Shown here: positions 1 to 9,327 of the stretch, in pieces | Position numbering within the stretch: position 1 is the stretch's first letter | Layout of the letters: the number at the start of each line of letters is the position of its first letter | Assembly: GCA_041394185.1 (NCBI GenBank) | Contig: JAWKIQ010000001.1 | Location: forward strand, 186,001-250,000 | Reading direction: 5' to 3' | DNA: 64,000 nucleotides | Source: Acidimicrobiales bacterium | Lineage (GTDB): Bacteria > Actinomycetota > Acidimicrobiia > Acidimicrobiales > Poriferisodalaceae | Position numbers and translations under genes: made by a program | Notes under the pieces: generated by a model | Told to the model about the DNA's origin: nothing | Database searches by the model: none | The model's input: the letters and a program-made list of their open reading frames with translations, nothing else

Positions 1-225
1 GCGTCCTTGCCCTGGCCCGCATCCGCTGAGACTGCATCCCCGACGCTGGACGAATCAGAAGCGGTGGATCGAATGGCAGGTCGCGCGATTCTGATGACCA
101 CGAGGAATCGTGTGTCTGCCATGACCGTTCGGGAAGCTCCAAAAGGCCCAACCCCCGAGGCTGATATCAGTGTGACCCATACCGGTGAGACTGATATCGC
201 CCCGGCGACGGGGCACCAAAGTGCG
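1..225. other. Stretch with no supported gene at the window edge
   Basis: I see no convincing coding pattern, repeat or RNA here. It lies just outside a transposon end fragment and an IS6 element, so it is probably flanking or relic mobile DNA. Confidence 0.4.
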
Positions 226-269
226 GTCCGAAAACAGACCCCTACCTGCTACGACGCATTTCCGGCAGG
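226..269. repeat. Right-end fragment of the TGCCGAGAAT-type transposon
   Basis: The segment ending in gacgcatttccggcagg matches the right end of the complete element at 8043-9327, including the gtccgaaaacag leader. Further copies of this end occur near 16060-16110, 24110-24150 and 27570-27620. No transposase is attached. The IS6 element begins about 5 bp further on, so IS6 probably inserted next to or into this older end. Confidence 0.7.
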
Positions 270-273
270 TACA

Positions 274-1030
274 GGCACTGTTGCGTTGGTTGATCGGCTG
301 GCGCGGATGGGCGGTTCGGTGTCGGTGATCGATCAGATCACATGGGCGAGTTCGTTGTGGCCGCGCCGGAGGTTCTGGACGAAGGCGTGACCACGTATCA
401 CGACCGACGCCGTTCGATCTGTTCGCAATCCGCGCATCGGCCGGAGTCTCGCCTTGAGGCGACCGTGATCTGATTCGATCCGGTTGTTCCCGTACTACTC
501 GGTGTCGTGCATCGCTTCGGGGATCAACTCGTCGATGACACGAAGCAAGGGCGCCGCGAGATCTGTGGTGACCTCGCCAGGCCGTCCATGGGCATCGAGT
601 GCCGATTCGAAGAAGTTCCGGGCCGCGGCGATGTTGCGTCGTTTCGAGACGTACACGTCGATGACCTGCCCATGCTGATCGACCGCCCTGTAGACGTAGC
701 GCCACACACCGGCGACCTTGACGTAGGTCTCGTCAACGAACCAGCGCTCACCAACCGCGTGACGACAAGGCGGGCGGCGTCGATGAGCAGGGGTGAGAAT
801 CGTTGCACCAAGCGGTAGACGGTGTCGTGATCGACCTCGACACCACGTTCCGCGAGAAGTTCCTCGACGTCCCGGTACGACAGCCCGTAGCGCAGATACC
901 AGCGCACCGCCAACAAGCTCACCTCGGACGGGAACCGGTATCCGGCGAAGGCAGCGGACTCAAAACGACGTCGGCGATTCACCCCGACATGCTCGCCGCA
1001 CACCGCCCTGTCCGTCAACGCAACGGTGCC
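274..1030 (-). mobile_element. IS6-family element with matching terminal repeats
   Basis: The left end GGCACTGTTGCGTTG (274-288) and the reverse complement of the right end (1016-1030), GGCACCGTTGCGTTG, agree at 14 of 15 positions. The total of 757 bp is the usual length for IS6 elements. The single transposase gene on the minus strand is broken. I see no 8-bp target duplication (flanks caggtaca and ccgtgacg differ), which suggests recombination after insertion. Confidence 0.75.
333..982 (-). pseudogene. IS6-family DDE transposase, frameshifted and with a nonsense codon
   Basis: The N-terminal part, from a GTG at 982, reads like an IS6 transposase (LSYRDVEELLAERGVEVDH). Near position 770 the reading shifts into another frame that continues with WRYVYRAVDQHGQVIDVYVS. 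A TAG at about 492-494 follows HDTE, where relatives usually have Gln. The same frame then continues through NNRIESDHGRLKARL to a stop at 333-335. With one frameshift and one nonsense codon it is unlikely to make an active enzyme. The short DNA at 19105-19165 matches its N-terminal coding region, so another IS6 copy once existed nearby. Confidence 0.8.
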
Positions 1031-1344
1031 CCGTGACGGGGATTCCGTCGGTGGCGAGGTCGGTCACGACCGGGAACATCTGTAATGGGTTCCGGTTGGC
1101 CCGTGGCTGACTGAGAGGCTGCGTTCCGGCCACCCGGGTATATCCGACCCTTCAACTACGAAGGTGTCTTCAAAATGACGTGTCCACGTTCTGGTCGAGA
1201 CCAAGCCTCTTGTGCGCAGATGTCCTGATTAGAAGCCTGTCCGCTCGTCCGGGTTCCGGATGAGCGTGACTCATTACAGATTTGATCTCTGAGCAACCAC
1301 ACGGCTTGGCCAACATCCCACATCAACAAAGTTCAGGAGCTCAG
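1031..1344. other. Non-coding stretch, IS110 leader side
   Basis: I find no gene here. The last bases (gttcaggagctcag) form a plausible ribosome binding site for the IS110 gene starting at 1345. The rest is probably the left non-coding end of that element, but I cannot define its border because IS110 ends lack clear inverted repeats. Confidence 0.4.
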
Positions 1345-2382
1345 ATGGCCATCGTTGCAGACCGATTCGACCACGTTGTCGGAGTCGACACACACGCTCG
1401 CTCACACACCTACAGCATCATCGAATGCCGGACCGGAGCCGTCGTCGACGCTGGTGTGTTCCCGGCGACTCGAGCTGGCCTCGTCCGAGCGCTCAGATGG
1501 ATAGACCGGCGGACTGAGGGGGCAACCTTGGCGGCAGTCGAGGGAACGTCTTCCTACGGAGCGTCGATCACTGCCCTGCTCATCGAGGCCGGTCTTGTGG
1601 TTGCAGAGGTTCGTCCTGCAACCAGGGCTATCCAAGCCCATGGCGGAAAGTCGGACTCCATCGACGCTGAGGCAGCGGCCCGCAGCGTGTTGGGCAAGAA
1701 CGTCGACGCTCTCGCTCAGCCACGCAGCACCGGTCGACGAGGCGCTCTGCGGACTCTGCTTGCCGCCCGGTCACTCATCGACCAGCAACGCACCGCCAAC
1801 CGCAATGCGCTGATCGCTCTGGTCCGCGCTACCGATCTCGCTTTTGACGCACGCAGGCCGCTCACCAACGCTCAGGTGCGCGAGATCTGGCCGGTCCGAA
1901 CTCGACTCGGCGGCAGGTATCGCTCGCCAAGAAGCCCGCCGGCTTGCCAAGACCCGTGATCGACCAGACCGACCTTCTTGCTCGCAACCACCGCCAACTC
2001 GAAGAACTTGCCGACCAAGTCGCGCCCGGATTGCAGGACCAGCGCGGGATCGGGCCCGTCACCGCCGCCATCCTGATCTGCGCCTACTCCCACAAAGGAC
2101 GGGTCCGCTCTGACGCAGCGTTCGCTTCGTTGGCCGGAGTTGCCCCTCTCCCAGCCTCATCAGGGAACACCTCTCGGCACCGGCTCTCACGAATCAGGCG
2201 ACCGCCAACTCAACCGAGCGCTCGACATCATCGTGCGAACCCGGATGAGCTGCGACGAGACCACCAAGGCCTACGTTGCGAGGCGACGCGCCGAAGGGCT
2301 GAGCAACCGAGAGATCCGTCGGTGCCTCAAGCGCTACGTCGCACGATCCACCTACCGCCAGCTCGAAGCCATCATGACTTGA
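1345..2382 (+). pseudogene. IS110-family transposase with three frameshifts
   Basis: The gene opens MAIVADRFDHVVGVDTHARS, with the DEDD-type N-terminal domain and KSDSIDAEAAARSV typical of IS110. After VREIW (about 1890) the frame changes to give SELDSAAGIARQEARRLAK. It changes again at about 1945 to give DQTDLLARNHRQLEELADQV and the Tnp_20 region (GIGPVTAAIL). A third change near 2150-2200 restores the end, DRQLNRALDIIVRTRMS through a TGA at 2380-2382. All parts of a roughly 345-residue transposase are present in order, but not in one frame. It is inactive unless these are sequencing errors. Confidence 0.85.
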
Positions 2383-2399
2383 CACGATGCATAGAAGCG

Positions 2400-2687
2400 T
2401 CATTTTGGATCCAGGTTCGCCTGCGACAAATACGCGGCAGCGCGTCGCAGAACCTCGTTCTCCTGCTCCAGGAGCTTGATCCGCCGGCGAGCTTCGCGCA
2501 GGTCCTCGCTCGGTGCGGTCGTGTCCGGTTCGTTCTCGGCTTCGGCAGCCTTGCGAAGCCAGTCCGACAACGTCATCGGGTGGATCCCGAAGTCACCGGC
2601 GATCTCCTCGAGCGTCGTCCCTTTGGGACGCTGGCGAGCAACCCGCACGACATCGTCACGGAACTCCTGTGGATACGGCCTGGGCAT
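2400..2687 (-). CDS. IS3-family transposase OrfA, orphan
   Basis: The 95-residue product starts MPRPYPQEFRDDVVRVAR, has a helix-turn-helix (TLEEIAGDFGIHPMTLSDWL) and ends in a leucine-zipper-like helix (REARRRIKLLEQENEVLRRA). This is the standard OrfA (Transposase_8) layout, which binds transposon ends. OrfB, the DDE subunit normally overlapping the OrfA 3' end, is missing: the IS110 relic ends 17 bp beyond the OrfA stop. The element therefore cannot transpose on its own. IS3-type end sequence may extend to about 2750. Confidence 0.85.
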   Translation of the reverse strand: MPRPYPQEFRDDVVRVARQRPKGTTLEEIAGDFGIHPMTLSDWLRKAAEAENEPDTTAPSEDLREARRRIKLLEQENEVLRRAAAYLSQANLDPK

Positions 2688-2855
2688 GATGCGTCATCCT
2701 TTCAGACCTACCTGTCGGCAAGTCATCGAAGTTGACACCCCTTTCCGCGGCAGTCCCCAGACCTTGTGCCGAGTTCCGCGTTGACGATCAAGCCGGAGCC
2801 GGGTACCGTCCGCGATGAATCGGGAGATCTCGCTAACCGTAGGTGGAGTCAAGGT

Positions 2856-4628
2856 ATGTCCAGGTGGTTCGCACCCTTGTTGGTTGTCTCGATGGTGGTG
2901 GCGATCGTCGCCCCATCGGGAGACGTCGGGGCGACTGAGCCCGTTGTCGAAAGCGACACTTATGACTACGGCGGCGCAGAGGTCCTGCTACCGACCGACG
3001 CACCACCCCCAGTGGACGGAGACCCAGACGTTCCATGGCTTGATGCAACCTCTGCCGCGCAGGAGGACGCGCGTGTGCTTGCGGCCGCCATGGGTTGGAG
3101 CATTGATGAGGCGATCGCGTACGGCCAAGCTGGGGTGCGCGCAGGGCCTGTCAATGCGCTACTTGAGCAGGACACTGGCCGCCACGGCGGTCTCTGGCTG
3201 GAGATGCGGAACGGTACGCCGTGGCTCGTGGTGCAGTATGTAGGAAAGGCTGATGCAGCCCGGCAGGCAGTGCACGAGATGCTTCGAGGAGAACTCGACG
3301 TCGAGTTCAGGCCAGTTCCTACCTCGCTCGCCGCTGAGCTCGATCGCCTGGCTCGGGTTCGTGAGGTTCTAGCCTCGGTCGCTCCGAGGGCGGCATCTGA
3401 CTTCGACGTTCGTACTCGCAGCATCTCGGTCCACGTTGGCTCCGTCGCCGAACGCGCGTCGATCAATGGAGCGCTTGCCCGGGAGCGTGCAGCTGGACAG
3501 CAAGACATGGTCGCTGATGTCGAGGTGGTGCAACTTGCGGCTACGCCAGCTGTGGACATCACTGCTGGTCTCGCGTCGATTCCTGCTTGCACGACCGGGT
3601 TCGTTGCCAAGCGGATCTACGAGTACGGGTACCTCTCTGCCGCTCACTGCTCGAATAACCCCACCGTGAGCGGTAAATCGAGCTTCACTCGTGCCGAGCA
3701 GAACTACGGGAGCGCCGACCTCCAGTTCAGCAGCACCCAGGGCACCATGACTCCGCGGAACCAGATGTACAACGGCTCGTACACGCGGGACATTACATCG
3801 ACGGTAGCGCGGCCAAGTCAGGTGGTCGGTCAGGCTCTGTGCACCTACGGGAAGACCACGGGGAATGACTGTGGAACGCTACTCACAAAGAACTACGCAC
3901 CGAGCCCAGATCACGCCAACCACTTCATGATCATTGAACATCCTTCCTACGAGGACTACTTGGTCTGGGGTGGTGATAGTGGCGGACCGGTCTACTGGGG
4001 TAACGCCGCTTACGGCATCAACCACGCAGCCTCTCACATCGGCGGGGAATGTGCTGGAGCTGGAAACCCCAACGCTTGGCCCCCCTCGTCCTCGGAGTGT
4101 TCGTTTACCAACGCGGTGTACACGGGCATCAACTACAGCTCTGTGCTGAACAGTACCGTGTTGACAGGTGCGGCGACTGATATTCAGTTGCTGTACAACA
4201 CCGGCTACACGAACGGCTCGGTGAATCACTGGAACAGAAGTCCCTTGGGAATGAACTGGGCGGTGTACGGCGGTGGCCCTGGGGGGAGCAACCGGCTTGA
4301 GTTCAACTGTGCTCCAGTCTCGGCTGGCTGTTCTGTCTACAACCAACGCAACATGCTGACGAACCAGAAAGCCACGTACCGATTGAATGCTGACCTGTAC
4401 TGCAACAGCGGAGCATGGTGTCCCGTGCGGCTCGCCCTGTGGGGCATCGGTGGAGCGGCGAACCAGGTAGCTGTCGAGAACCTGCTATTGCCACCGAACT
4501 CCTGGACCTCCAGACAGTTCTATGTGACGTACACGCTTGCGCACACGGCACTTCGGTTCGAGGTTTACAACGATAGCGCCTACCAGAATGTGGACGTCTC
4601 AAATGCCCGCGTCTATACGGACCAATAG
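2856..4628 (+). CDS. Secreted S1-like (chymotrypsin-fold) serine protease with C-terminal beta-domain
   Basis: The 590-residue protein starts at ATG 2856 behind a purine-rich RBS (ggtggagtcaagg). Residues 1-26 form a signal peptide with an AxA-like end (VGATEP). A prodomain-like region spans about 30-230, resembling the alpha-lytic/streptogrisin group. The catalytic domain shows SAAHC with His264, GDSGG with Ser375 and a possible Asp288 (SADLQ). Cys pairs near 247/265 and around the active site suggest disulfides. After about residue 455 comes a Cys-containing, aromatic-rich segment resembling an extracellular beta-sandwich. The Asp assignment is tentative. The gene overlaps a lipoprotein gene by 26 bp, so the two are probably cotranslated. 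Confidence 0.8.
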   Translation: MSRWFAPLLVVSMVVAIVAPSGDVGATEPVVESDTYDYGGAEVLLPTDAPPPVDGDPDVPWLDATSAAQEDARVLAAAMGWSIDEAIAYGQAGVRAGPVNALLEQDTGRHGGLWLEMRNGTPWLVVQYVGKADAARQAVHEMLRGELDVEFRPVPTSLAAELDRLARVREVLASVAPRAASDFDVRTRSISVHVGSVAERASINGALARERAAGQQDMVADVEVVQLAATPAVDITAGLASIPACTTGFVAKRIYEYGYLSAAHCSNNPTVSGKSSFTRAEQNYGSADLQFSSTQGTMTPRNQMYNGSYTRDITSTVARPSQVVGQALCTYGKTTGNDCGTLLTKNYAPSPDHANHFMIIEHPSYEDYLVWGGDSGGPVYWGNAAYGINHAASHIGGECAGAGNPNAWPPSSSECSFTNAVYTGINYSSVLNSTVLTGAATDIQLLYNTGYTNGSVNHWNRSPLGMNWAVYGGGPGGSNRLEFNCAPVSAGCSVYNQRNMLTNQKATYRLNADLYCNSGAWCPVRLALWGIGGAANQVAVENLLLPPNSWTSRQFYVTYTLAHTALRFEVYNDSAYQNVDVSNARVYTDQ

Positions 4629-5127
4629 CCTACTCGTAGGTCTCCTGGCACTGACGGCAGGAGGTTGCTCGGCACCTGGTGTATCCAACAGCGCATCGAC
4701 GACGTCCACCTCGACTACGGTAGAGACATCCCAGCCCGTAACGACCTCAACCCAGCCCGAGGTCGGACTCGAGCTGTTGATGGTGCGTGATAGCGAATAC
4801 GTCAACAACACCTCAGGGCCGGTTGAAGGATCATTCAGTTTCCTTGAACCCGGCTGCATCACCTATACAGATCCCGATGGCAAGACCTTTGGCGTCGTAG
4901 TCGCTCATGGCGAGCGGTACGTGGATGGCAACGTCGTGTCCCGTCTGGGGTTTTCGCAGCCAGTGACCGAGCTGTTCTACCGAGGAATCGTGGTAGACCT
5001 AGAGGGCCTGGAAGGGATTGCCGACCCTTCACAGAACCCGTCTGATCTGTGCCCCGGGATGACTGAGTTCGTTGTAGCGATAAGCCCAGTGCCTGACGAC
5101 GTCGCAGAGACTCTGTACGGCGATTGA
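4603..5127 (+). CDS. Small lipoprotein coupled to the upstream protease
   Basis: The 174-residue product starts MPASIRTNSLLVGLLALTAG followed by GC, a lipobox with the modified Cys near residue 22. A low-complexity Ser/Thr linker follows. The globular remainder contains two Cys (EPGCITY, SDLCPG) and no family I recognise. The start lies inside the protease gene, so translation is coupled. A surface-anchored partner, chaperone or inhibitor of the protease is possible but inferred from position only. DNA beyond the stop is transposon relic. Confidence 0.65.
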   Translation: MPASIRTNSLLVGLLALTAGGCSAPGVSNSASTTSTSTTVETSQPVTTSTQPEVGLELLMVRDSEYVNNTSGPVEGSFSFLEPGCITYTDPDGKTFGVVVAHGERYVDGNVVSRLGFSQPVTELFYRGIVVDLEGLEGIADPSQNPSDLCPGMTEFVVAISPVPDDVAETLYGD

Positions 5128-5214
5128 CTGGCGCTTCTTGGCGCGCGTCCTCAAATCCATTGAAAGCAGCCTGTGGGGTGGAGCTGCCTGACGCTCTCTT
5201 GTCAAGCGGCGAGG

Positions 5215-5769
5215 GTGTGGGTGCCCGAAACCCTGTCGTGGCAGGTCAGGCGGCTGTTCTGTATTCGTTGATGAGTCCGTCGCAGCGGGTGAAGCTGCCG
5301 AGAATTCGTCGGTGGTCTCGGGCGTGGCGTCCAGAAACTCGGTCGCCCCTGGTCAGGCGGCATTTCGGTATTCGTGGATGAGGCCGTCGCATCGACTGGT
5401 TCGAAGTACGGTGACGGTCGCCGGTGGCACTTTGGGCGGGTCGTGTTTCGGCGTCGGCGGCTGCTGGTTGAGCGACTGGTGAGGTCGATGCTGGTTGAAG
5501 TGGTCGATGTAGTCGCGAACGAGTCGTTCGAGCTGCTTCTGGTTCCACACGATCGTGCGGTCGAGGAGTTCGCGGCGGATCGAGCCGATCCACCGTTCAG
5601 CGAACGTGTTCGCGACAGGAACCCGCGCCGGTGTCTTGAGGATCTTGAACCCTTCGGTTCTGAATACCTCGTCAAACGCGTCAACGAACTGGCTGCCACG
5701 GTCACGAACGAGTGCTCGTGCTCCTTCGAGGCGTTCGGCGTGGCCGATGAACAGGTTCCTCGCGGCCTG
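5215..5769 (-). pseudogene. Nested relics of the GTGTGGTGCCCGG-type transposon
   Basis: Three left ends follow one another. At 5215-5288 is an end plus the last codons of a transposase (LINEYRTAA). At 5289-5325 is an end of the TGCCGAGAAT type. From 5326 is another end followed by a C-terminal transposase fragment, read on the minus strand from about 5764 down to the stop at 5353. That fragment carries RDRGSQF, the AERW glutamate region and NQHRPHQSL, but its N-terminal two thirds are missing. It ends exactly where the next element begins (about 5770). It is a dead fragment produced by successive insertions. Confidence 0.75.
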
Positions 5770-6634
5770 TGCCTGCCGAGAATTCGTCGGCCTGGTTGGT
5801 GGGGGTCTCAGTAGCGGCCTTCTAGCTCCGGTCTGGTCCGTTCGGGCGTTTGTGGGCGCGCCGTTATCATCGTCTGAGAGTCAGGGTGGAGGGTCGGCGG
5901 GGCGACGCGAGTCAGGCGGCGTGGTGGTATTGGTTGATGAGTCCGCCGCAGACGGGGGTGCGGGTGACTGCTCGGCCGATCTCGACTGGCACCACGGGTT
6001 CGGTGTCGTTGGGGGCGCGTTGGTCGATGCCTTGATGGGGCCTGCTCGCGTTGTAGTGGGCGACGTATTCGTCGAGGAGACGTCGGAGCTGGCGGCGGTT
6101 CCAGATCAGCGTGCGGTCGAGGAGTTCGTGGCGCATGGTGCGGACCCATCGTTCGGCGAAGGCGTTGGCTCTTGGTGCGCCTGGTGGTGTGGGGATGACT
6201 TCGGCGCCGATGGCTGCGAAGACGTTGTCGAAGGTGCGGGTGTACTGGCTGCCGCGGTCGCGTATGACGAACCGGGTCTTGTGGATCCAGTCCATAAGCA
6301 GGTTCCGGGCCGCTTGGGCTGTCCATGGCCCGTCGGGGTTGGTGGTGATTCCGGCGATGTGAACCCGTCGGCTGTCGATTTCGAGGAAGAAGATCACGAA
6401 GTAGCGGCGCAACATGACGGTGTCGACGGTGAAGAAGTCGGTAGCGACCAGCACCTTGGCCTGCGACGCGATGAACTGCGACCACGAGGGACCAGTCCGA
6501 TTCGGTGTCGGTTCGCGGCCTGCTTTGCGAAGGATCGACCACACCGTAGAGGCTGCGATTCGGTGACCGAGGCGGACGATCTCGCCGTGGATTCGCCGGT
6601 ATCCCCATGTGGGGTTCTCGTCGTCGAGGCGCTG
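5770..6634 (-). pseudogene. 5'-truncated DDE transposase and left end of the TGCCGAGAAT-type transposon
   Basis: The left terminal repeat (tgcctgccgagaattcgtcgg) is at 5770-5790 and the stop codon at 5912. Reading on the minus strand, the fragment starts without an initiation codon at about 6634 (RLDDENPTWGYRRIHGE). It continues through TDFFTVDT, RDRGSQYTRTFD and NAFAERW to LINQYHHAA. It is closely similar to the complete transposase at 8185-9264 but lacks about 120 N-terminal residues and the right end. A 16-bp piece resembling another transposon end (gccgcccgaaaactcg) marks the break. Confidence 0.8.
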
Positions 6635-6731
6635 TGCCGCCCGAAAACTCGTCCGTGTAGTCTGACCTGCGTGTTTGGCTGTTTCGAGCCGTTCGAGACG
6701 CCATCGCCATTGCTGGTCGATATGAGTTCAA

Positions 6732-6741
6732 CTAATATTAG
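6732..6741. promoter_or_regulatory. Palindrome CTAATATTAG upstream of the toxin gene
   Basis: A perfect 10-bp AT-rich palindrome lies 8 bp before the toxin start, in an otherwise GC-rich context. Type II toxin-antitoxin operons are usually repressed by the antitoxin at such palindromes. It could be the operator, overlap the -10 region, or both. Confidence 0.45.
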
Positions 6742-6749
6742 GTGAGCTG

Positions 6750-7124
6750 ATGTCGATATGGGAAGTGGAGTACACGCACGAGTTTGAGGAGTGGTATGAG
6801 TCGTTGAGCGAAGTGCAGCAGGATGCAGTCATCTCGCGGGTCGAGGTGCTCGAGTCGACGGGTCCTGGATTGGGTCGTCCGACGGTCGACAACGTGCACC
6901 AGTCGAAGCACTCGAACATGAAGGAACTGCGCTGCGAGGGAGCGATCCGGGTGATGTTCGCCTTCGACCCGCGCCGCATGGCGATCCTGTTGATCGGAGG
7001 CGACAAGAGCCCCGATGACCCGGGAACTCCCAACTGGAACCGCTGGTACGACCACTACACACCGATCGCCGACGACCTCTACGACACTCACCTCGAAGAA
7101 CTACGCAGGGAAGGACTGATCTGA
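6750..7124 (+). CDS. RelE/HigB-type toxin (phage Gp49-like family)
   Basis: The 124-residue protein starts MSIWEVEYTHEFEEWYESLS behind AGGTGAG. It shows the HigB/Gp49-like pattern: a paired helix at the N-terminus, then KHSNMKELRCEGAIRVMFAFDPRRMAILLIGGDK with alternating basic beta strands. Family members are ribosome-dependent mRNA interferases. The toxin looks complete. Its TGA overlaps the ATG of the antitoxin (TGATG), the classical higBA order of toxin first. Because the antitoxin has lost its C-terminus, the pair may no longer be balanced. Confidence 0.85.
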   Translation: MSIWEVEYTHEFEEWYESLSEVQQDAVISRVEVLESTGPGLGRPTVDNVHQSKHSNMKELRCEGAIRVMFAFDPRRMAILLIGGDKSPDDPGTPNWNRWYDHYTPIADDLYDTHLEELRREGLI

Positions 7125-7807
7125 TGCCAACGACCAAGAGATTCAGCCAGCTACGAGATCGCGCCCGTCGCGACCCGGTTCGTGCTGCGCGTATCGATGA
7201 GGGCAAGGTCCGCGCTCTCGAAGAGCTCGCGTCGTACCGGCTGGCCGAGTTGCGCAAGTCGCTCGGGGTTACCCAGGCTGAGTTGGCCGAAATGATTGGC
7301 AAGTCCCAGTCAGCGATCTCTCAGATCGAGCACGGCGAGATTGGCCTCTCGCTGGAGATGCTGCGCTCGATCGTGGGTCAACTCGGTGGCACGGCAGGTT
7401 CAGTTCTCGGTAGACGGCTTTGCGGTCTTCGGGGTCTGCAGTGGCGAATCGCCACGATTCCCTTGAGTTGTCGGACGATTGTTTTGATTTCGGTCGCTGT
7501 GAGGCGGTTGTTGCCTGGGTTGGGTTGGAGTGCGAGCTCTGCGGCTCTGCGGGCGAGTCTGACTTCTTCTATCCATTCGCCCACGATGGTTGGGTCGGTG
7601 CCTGCTTCGAGGGCTTGGCGGTACTTGGCGAGCTTGTTGTCGCACTCGGTGAGCTTGGCTCGGGCTACGGCGATGCGGTTCTGTTCGGCGAGGTCGGGGC
7701 CGGCTGCGGTCTCGAGGGCGGCGCAGGTGGCGTCGATGTGTTCGTCGTCGAAGAGCTGGGCGAGCCAGTTGTCGATGGCGGGGGTGATCGCGTCTTCGCG
7801 TACGTAG
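7124..7807 (+). pseudogene. HigA-type XRE antitoxin, 3' end replaced by unrelated sequence
   Basis: Residues 1-91 are a good HigA-like antitoxin: a basic N-terminus, then an HTH_XRE (RLAELRKSLGVTQAELAEMI, SAISQIEHGE) and LRSIVGQLGG. At about position 7393 homology ends. The frame runs on for about 135 residues as the antisense of a serine recombinase gene, stopping at 7807. HigA-type proteins usually end about 10-25 residues after this point, so only the C-terminal tail is lost. The DNA-binding domain could still work. Whether the chimera neutralises the toxin is unknown. Confidence 0.75.
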
Positions 7808-8042
7808 ATGGTGTTGGGGTGTTCGCCCTTGCCTACGGCGTATTCCTTGGGGAACTTGCAGCGGTAGTAGGGGCGGTCGTGATTCCAGGAGCCTTGCATG
7901 CGTCGTCCGCATTCGGCGCAGTAGACGTGTCCGCTGAGCAGGTAGGTGTGCTGGGTCCGCTCACGGCGGACTTTGGAGCGTTGTGCTCCGGTGAACACGG
8001 CTTGGGCGGCGTTGAACAGTTCGAGGCTGATCAACGGTTGGT
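7378..8042 (-). pseudogene. Large serine recombinase, C-terminal fragment
   Basis: The fragment contains the recombinase zinc beta-ribbon (CAECGRRMQGSW ... YYRCKFP) and the coiled-coil region (ALETAAGPDLAEQNRIAVARAKL) of large serine recombinases. Near KGIVAI the frame shifts: the expected ATADPEDRKAVYRELNL is found in another frame, and the end is fused to the antitoxin gene. The catalytic N-terminal resolvase domain is gone, cut by the transposon at 8043. Such enzymes integrate phages or conjugative elements, so this may be the relic of the element that carried the local genes in. Confidence 0.75.
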
Positions 8043-9327
8043 TGAAGCTGCCGAGAATTGGTCGGCGGCCTTGGGGGAGTCTTGGTAGCGGTTTCTTGGT
8101 TGTGGACTCGGTTGGTCGGGTCTTCGTGGACGCGCTGAGGGACAGGTGGATTCTGGGATGGGTTGTCGGCGGGGAGGTGGGCGGTTAGGCGGCGTGGTGG
8201 TATTGGTTGATGAGTCCGCCGCAGACGTGGGTGCGGGTGACCGGTTGGCCGATTTCGACTGGTTCCGCGGGTTTGGTGTCGTTGGGGGCGCGTTGGTTGA
8301 TGCCTTGATGTGGCCTGTTCGCGTTGTAGTGGGCGACGTATTCGTCGAGGAGCCGTTGGAGTTGGCGGCGGTTCCAGATCAGGGTGCGGTCGAGGAGTTC
8401 GTGGCGCACGCTACGGGCCCATCGTTCGGCGAAGGCGTTGGCCCGCGGTGCGCCTGGTGGTGTGGGGACGACGTCGGCGCCGACCGCGGCGAATACGTTG
8501 TCGAACGTGCGGGTGTATTGGCTGCCGCGGTCGCGGGTCACGAAGCGGGTCTTGTGGGTCCAGTCCATGAGCAGGTTTCGGGCGGCTTGGGCGGTCCAGG
8601 GTCCGTCGGGGTTGGTGGTGATGCCGGCGATGTGCACTCTGCGGGTGTCCAACTCGAGGAAGAACAGGACGTAGTAGCGGCGCAACAGGACGGTGTCGAC
8701 GGTGAAGAAGTCTGTCGCGACCATCACCTTGGCCTGCGACGCGATGAACTGCGACCACGACGGACCAGTCCGATTCGGTGTCGGTTCACGGCCTGCGTTG
8801 CGCAGGATCTTCCAGACCGTCGAGGCCGCGATGCGGTGGCCGAGGCGGCGGAGTTCACCGTGGATTCGACGGTATCCCCACGCGGGGTTCTCCGAATCGA
8901 GACGCAGAACGAGTTCGCGAAGCTGAGCAGGTGTGGCTGGCCGTCCGGCGCGAGGCTTGGTATGGGGGTAGATCCATCGGCGGGTCACGAGGCGGCGGTG
9001 CCAGCCGATCACAGTTTCAGGCTTGACGATCAACATCACCCGTGGGAGTCGTTTACGGTCGAAGACCTGCGAGAGCACACCCAGGACGGCACGATCGGCT
9101 GGCGTGAACTTGGGCTTGTCGATCTGGCGCTGCGTCACACGGAGTTGATGGCGCAGGGCGAGGATCTCAGCGATGCGGTCGTCACCAGAGACCAACATGA
9201 GCGCCAGACGTTCGAAAGCCAGGCGAACCAGCCACGACAACAGCTCCCTCATCTTCGGCTTCACCCGCCGCAGGGTAGAGTCCGAAAACAGCCTCCCACC
9301 TGCTACGACGCATTTCCGGCAGCTTCA
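8043..9327 (-). mobile_element. Complete DDE/rve insertion sequence, TGCCGAGAAT-type ends
   Basis: The left end TGAAGCTGCCGAGAAT (from 8043) and the reverse complement of the right end (to 9327), TGAAGCTGCCGGAAAT, form an imperfect inverted repeat matching at about 18 of 23 positions. One intact transposase fills the interior. Its insertion separates a serine recombinase fragment from whatever followed. The exact outer border is uncertain by about 6 bp because related copies vary in the outer tgaagc part. I found no direct target duplication. Confidence 0.75.
8185..9264 (-). CDS. DDE (rve) transposase, IS3/IS481-like, intact
   Basis: The 359-residue protein starts at GTG 9264 (ATG 9252 is an alternative). 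The N-terminal part holds helical and HTH segments (ILALRHQLRVTQRQ; NPAWGYRRIHGELRRLGH). The rve core carries Asp185 (ATDFFTVD), Asp245 (RDRGSQY) and Glu280 (FAERW), with the last two 35 positions apart as expected for a DDE enzyme. It ends GGLINQYHHAA. The exact IS family is not certain: the core resembles IS3 OrfB and IS481, but it is a single-frame gene. No broken motif is seen, so it may be active and could mobilise related ends in the window. Confidence 0.85.
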   Translation of the reverse strand: MKPKMRELLSWLVRLAFERLALMLVSGDDRIAEILALRHQLRVTQRQIDKPKFTPADRAVLGVLSQVFDRKRLPRVMLIVKPETVIGWHRRLVTRRWIYPHTKPRAGRPATPAQLRELVLRLDSENPAWGYRRIHGELRRLGHRIAASTVWKILRNAGREPTPNRTGPSWSQFIASQAKVMVATDFFTVDTVLLRRYYVLFFLELDTRRVHIAGITTNPDGPWTAQAARNLLMDWTHKTRFVTRDRGSQYTRTFDNVFAAVGADVVPTPPGAPRANAFAERWARSVRHELLDRTLIWNRRQLQRLLDEYVAHYNANRPHQGINQRAPNDTKPAEPVEIGQPVTRTHVCGGLINQYHHAA

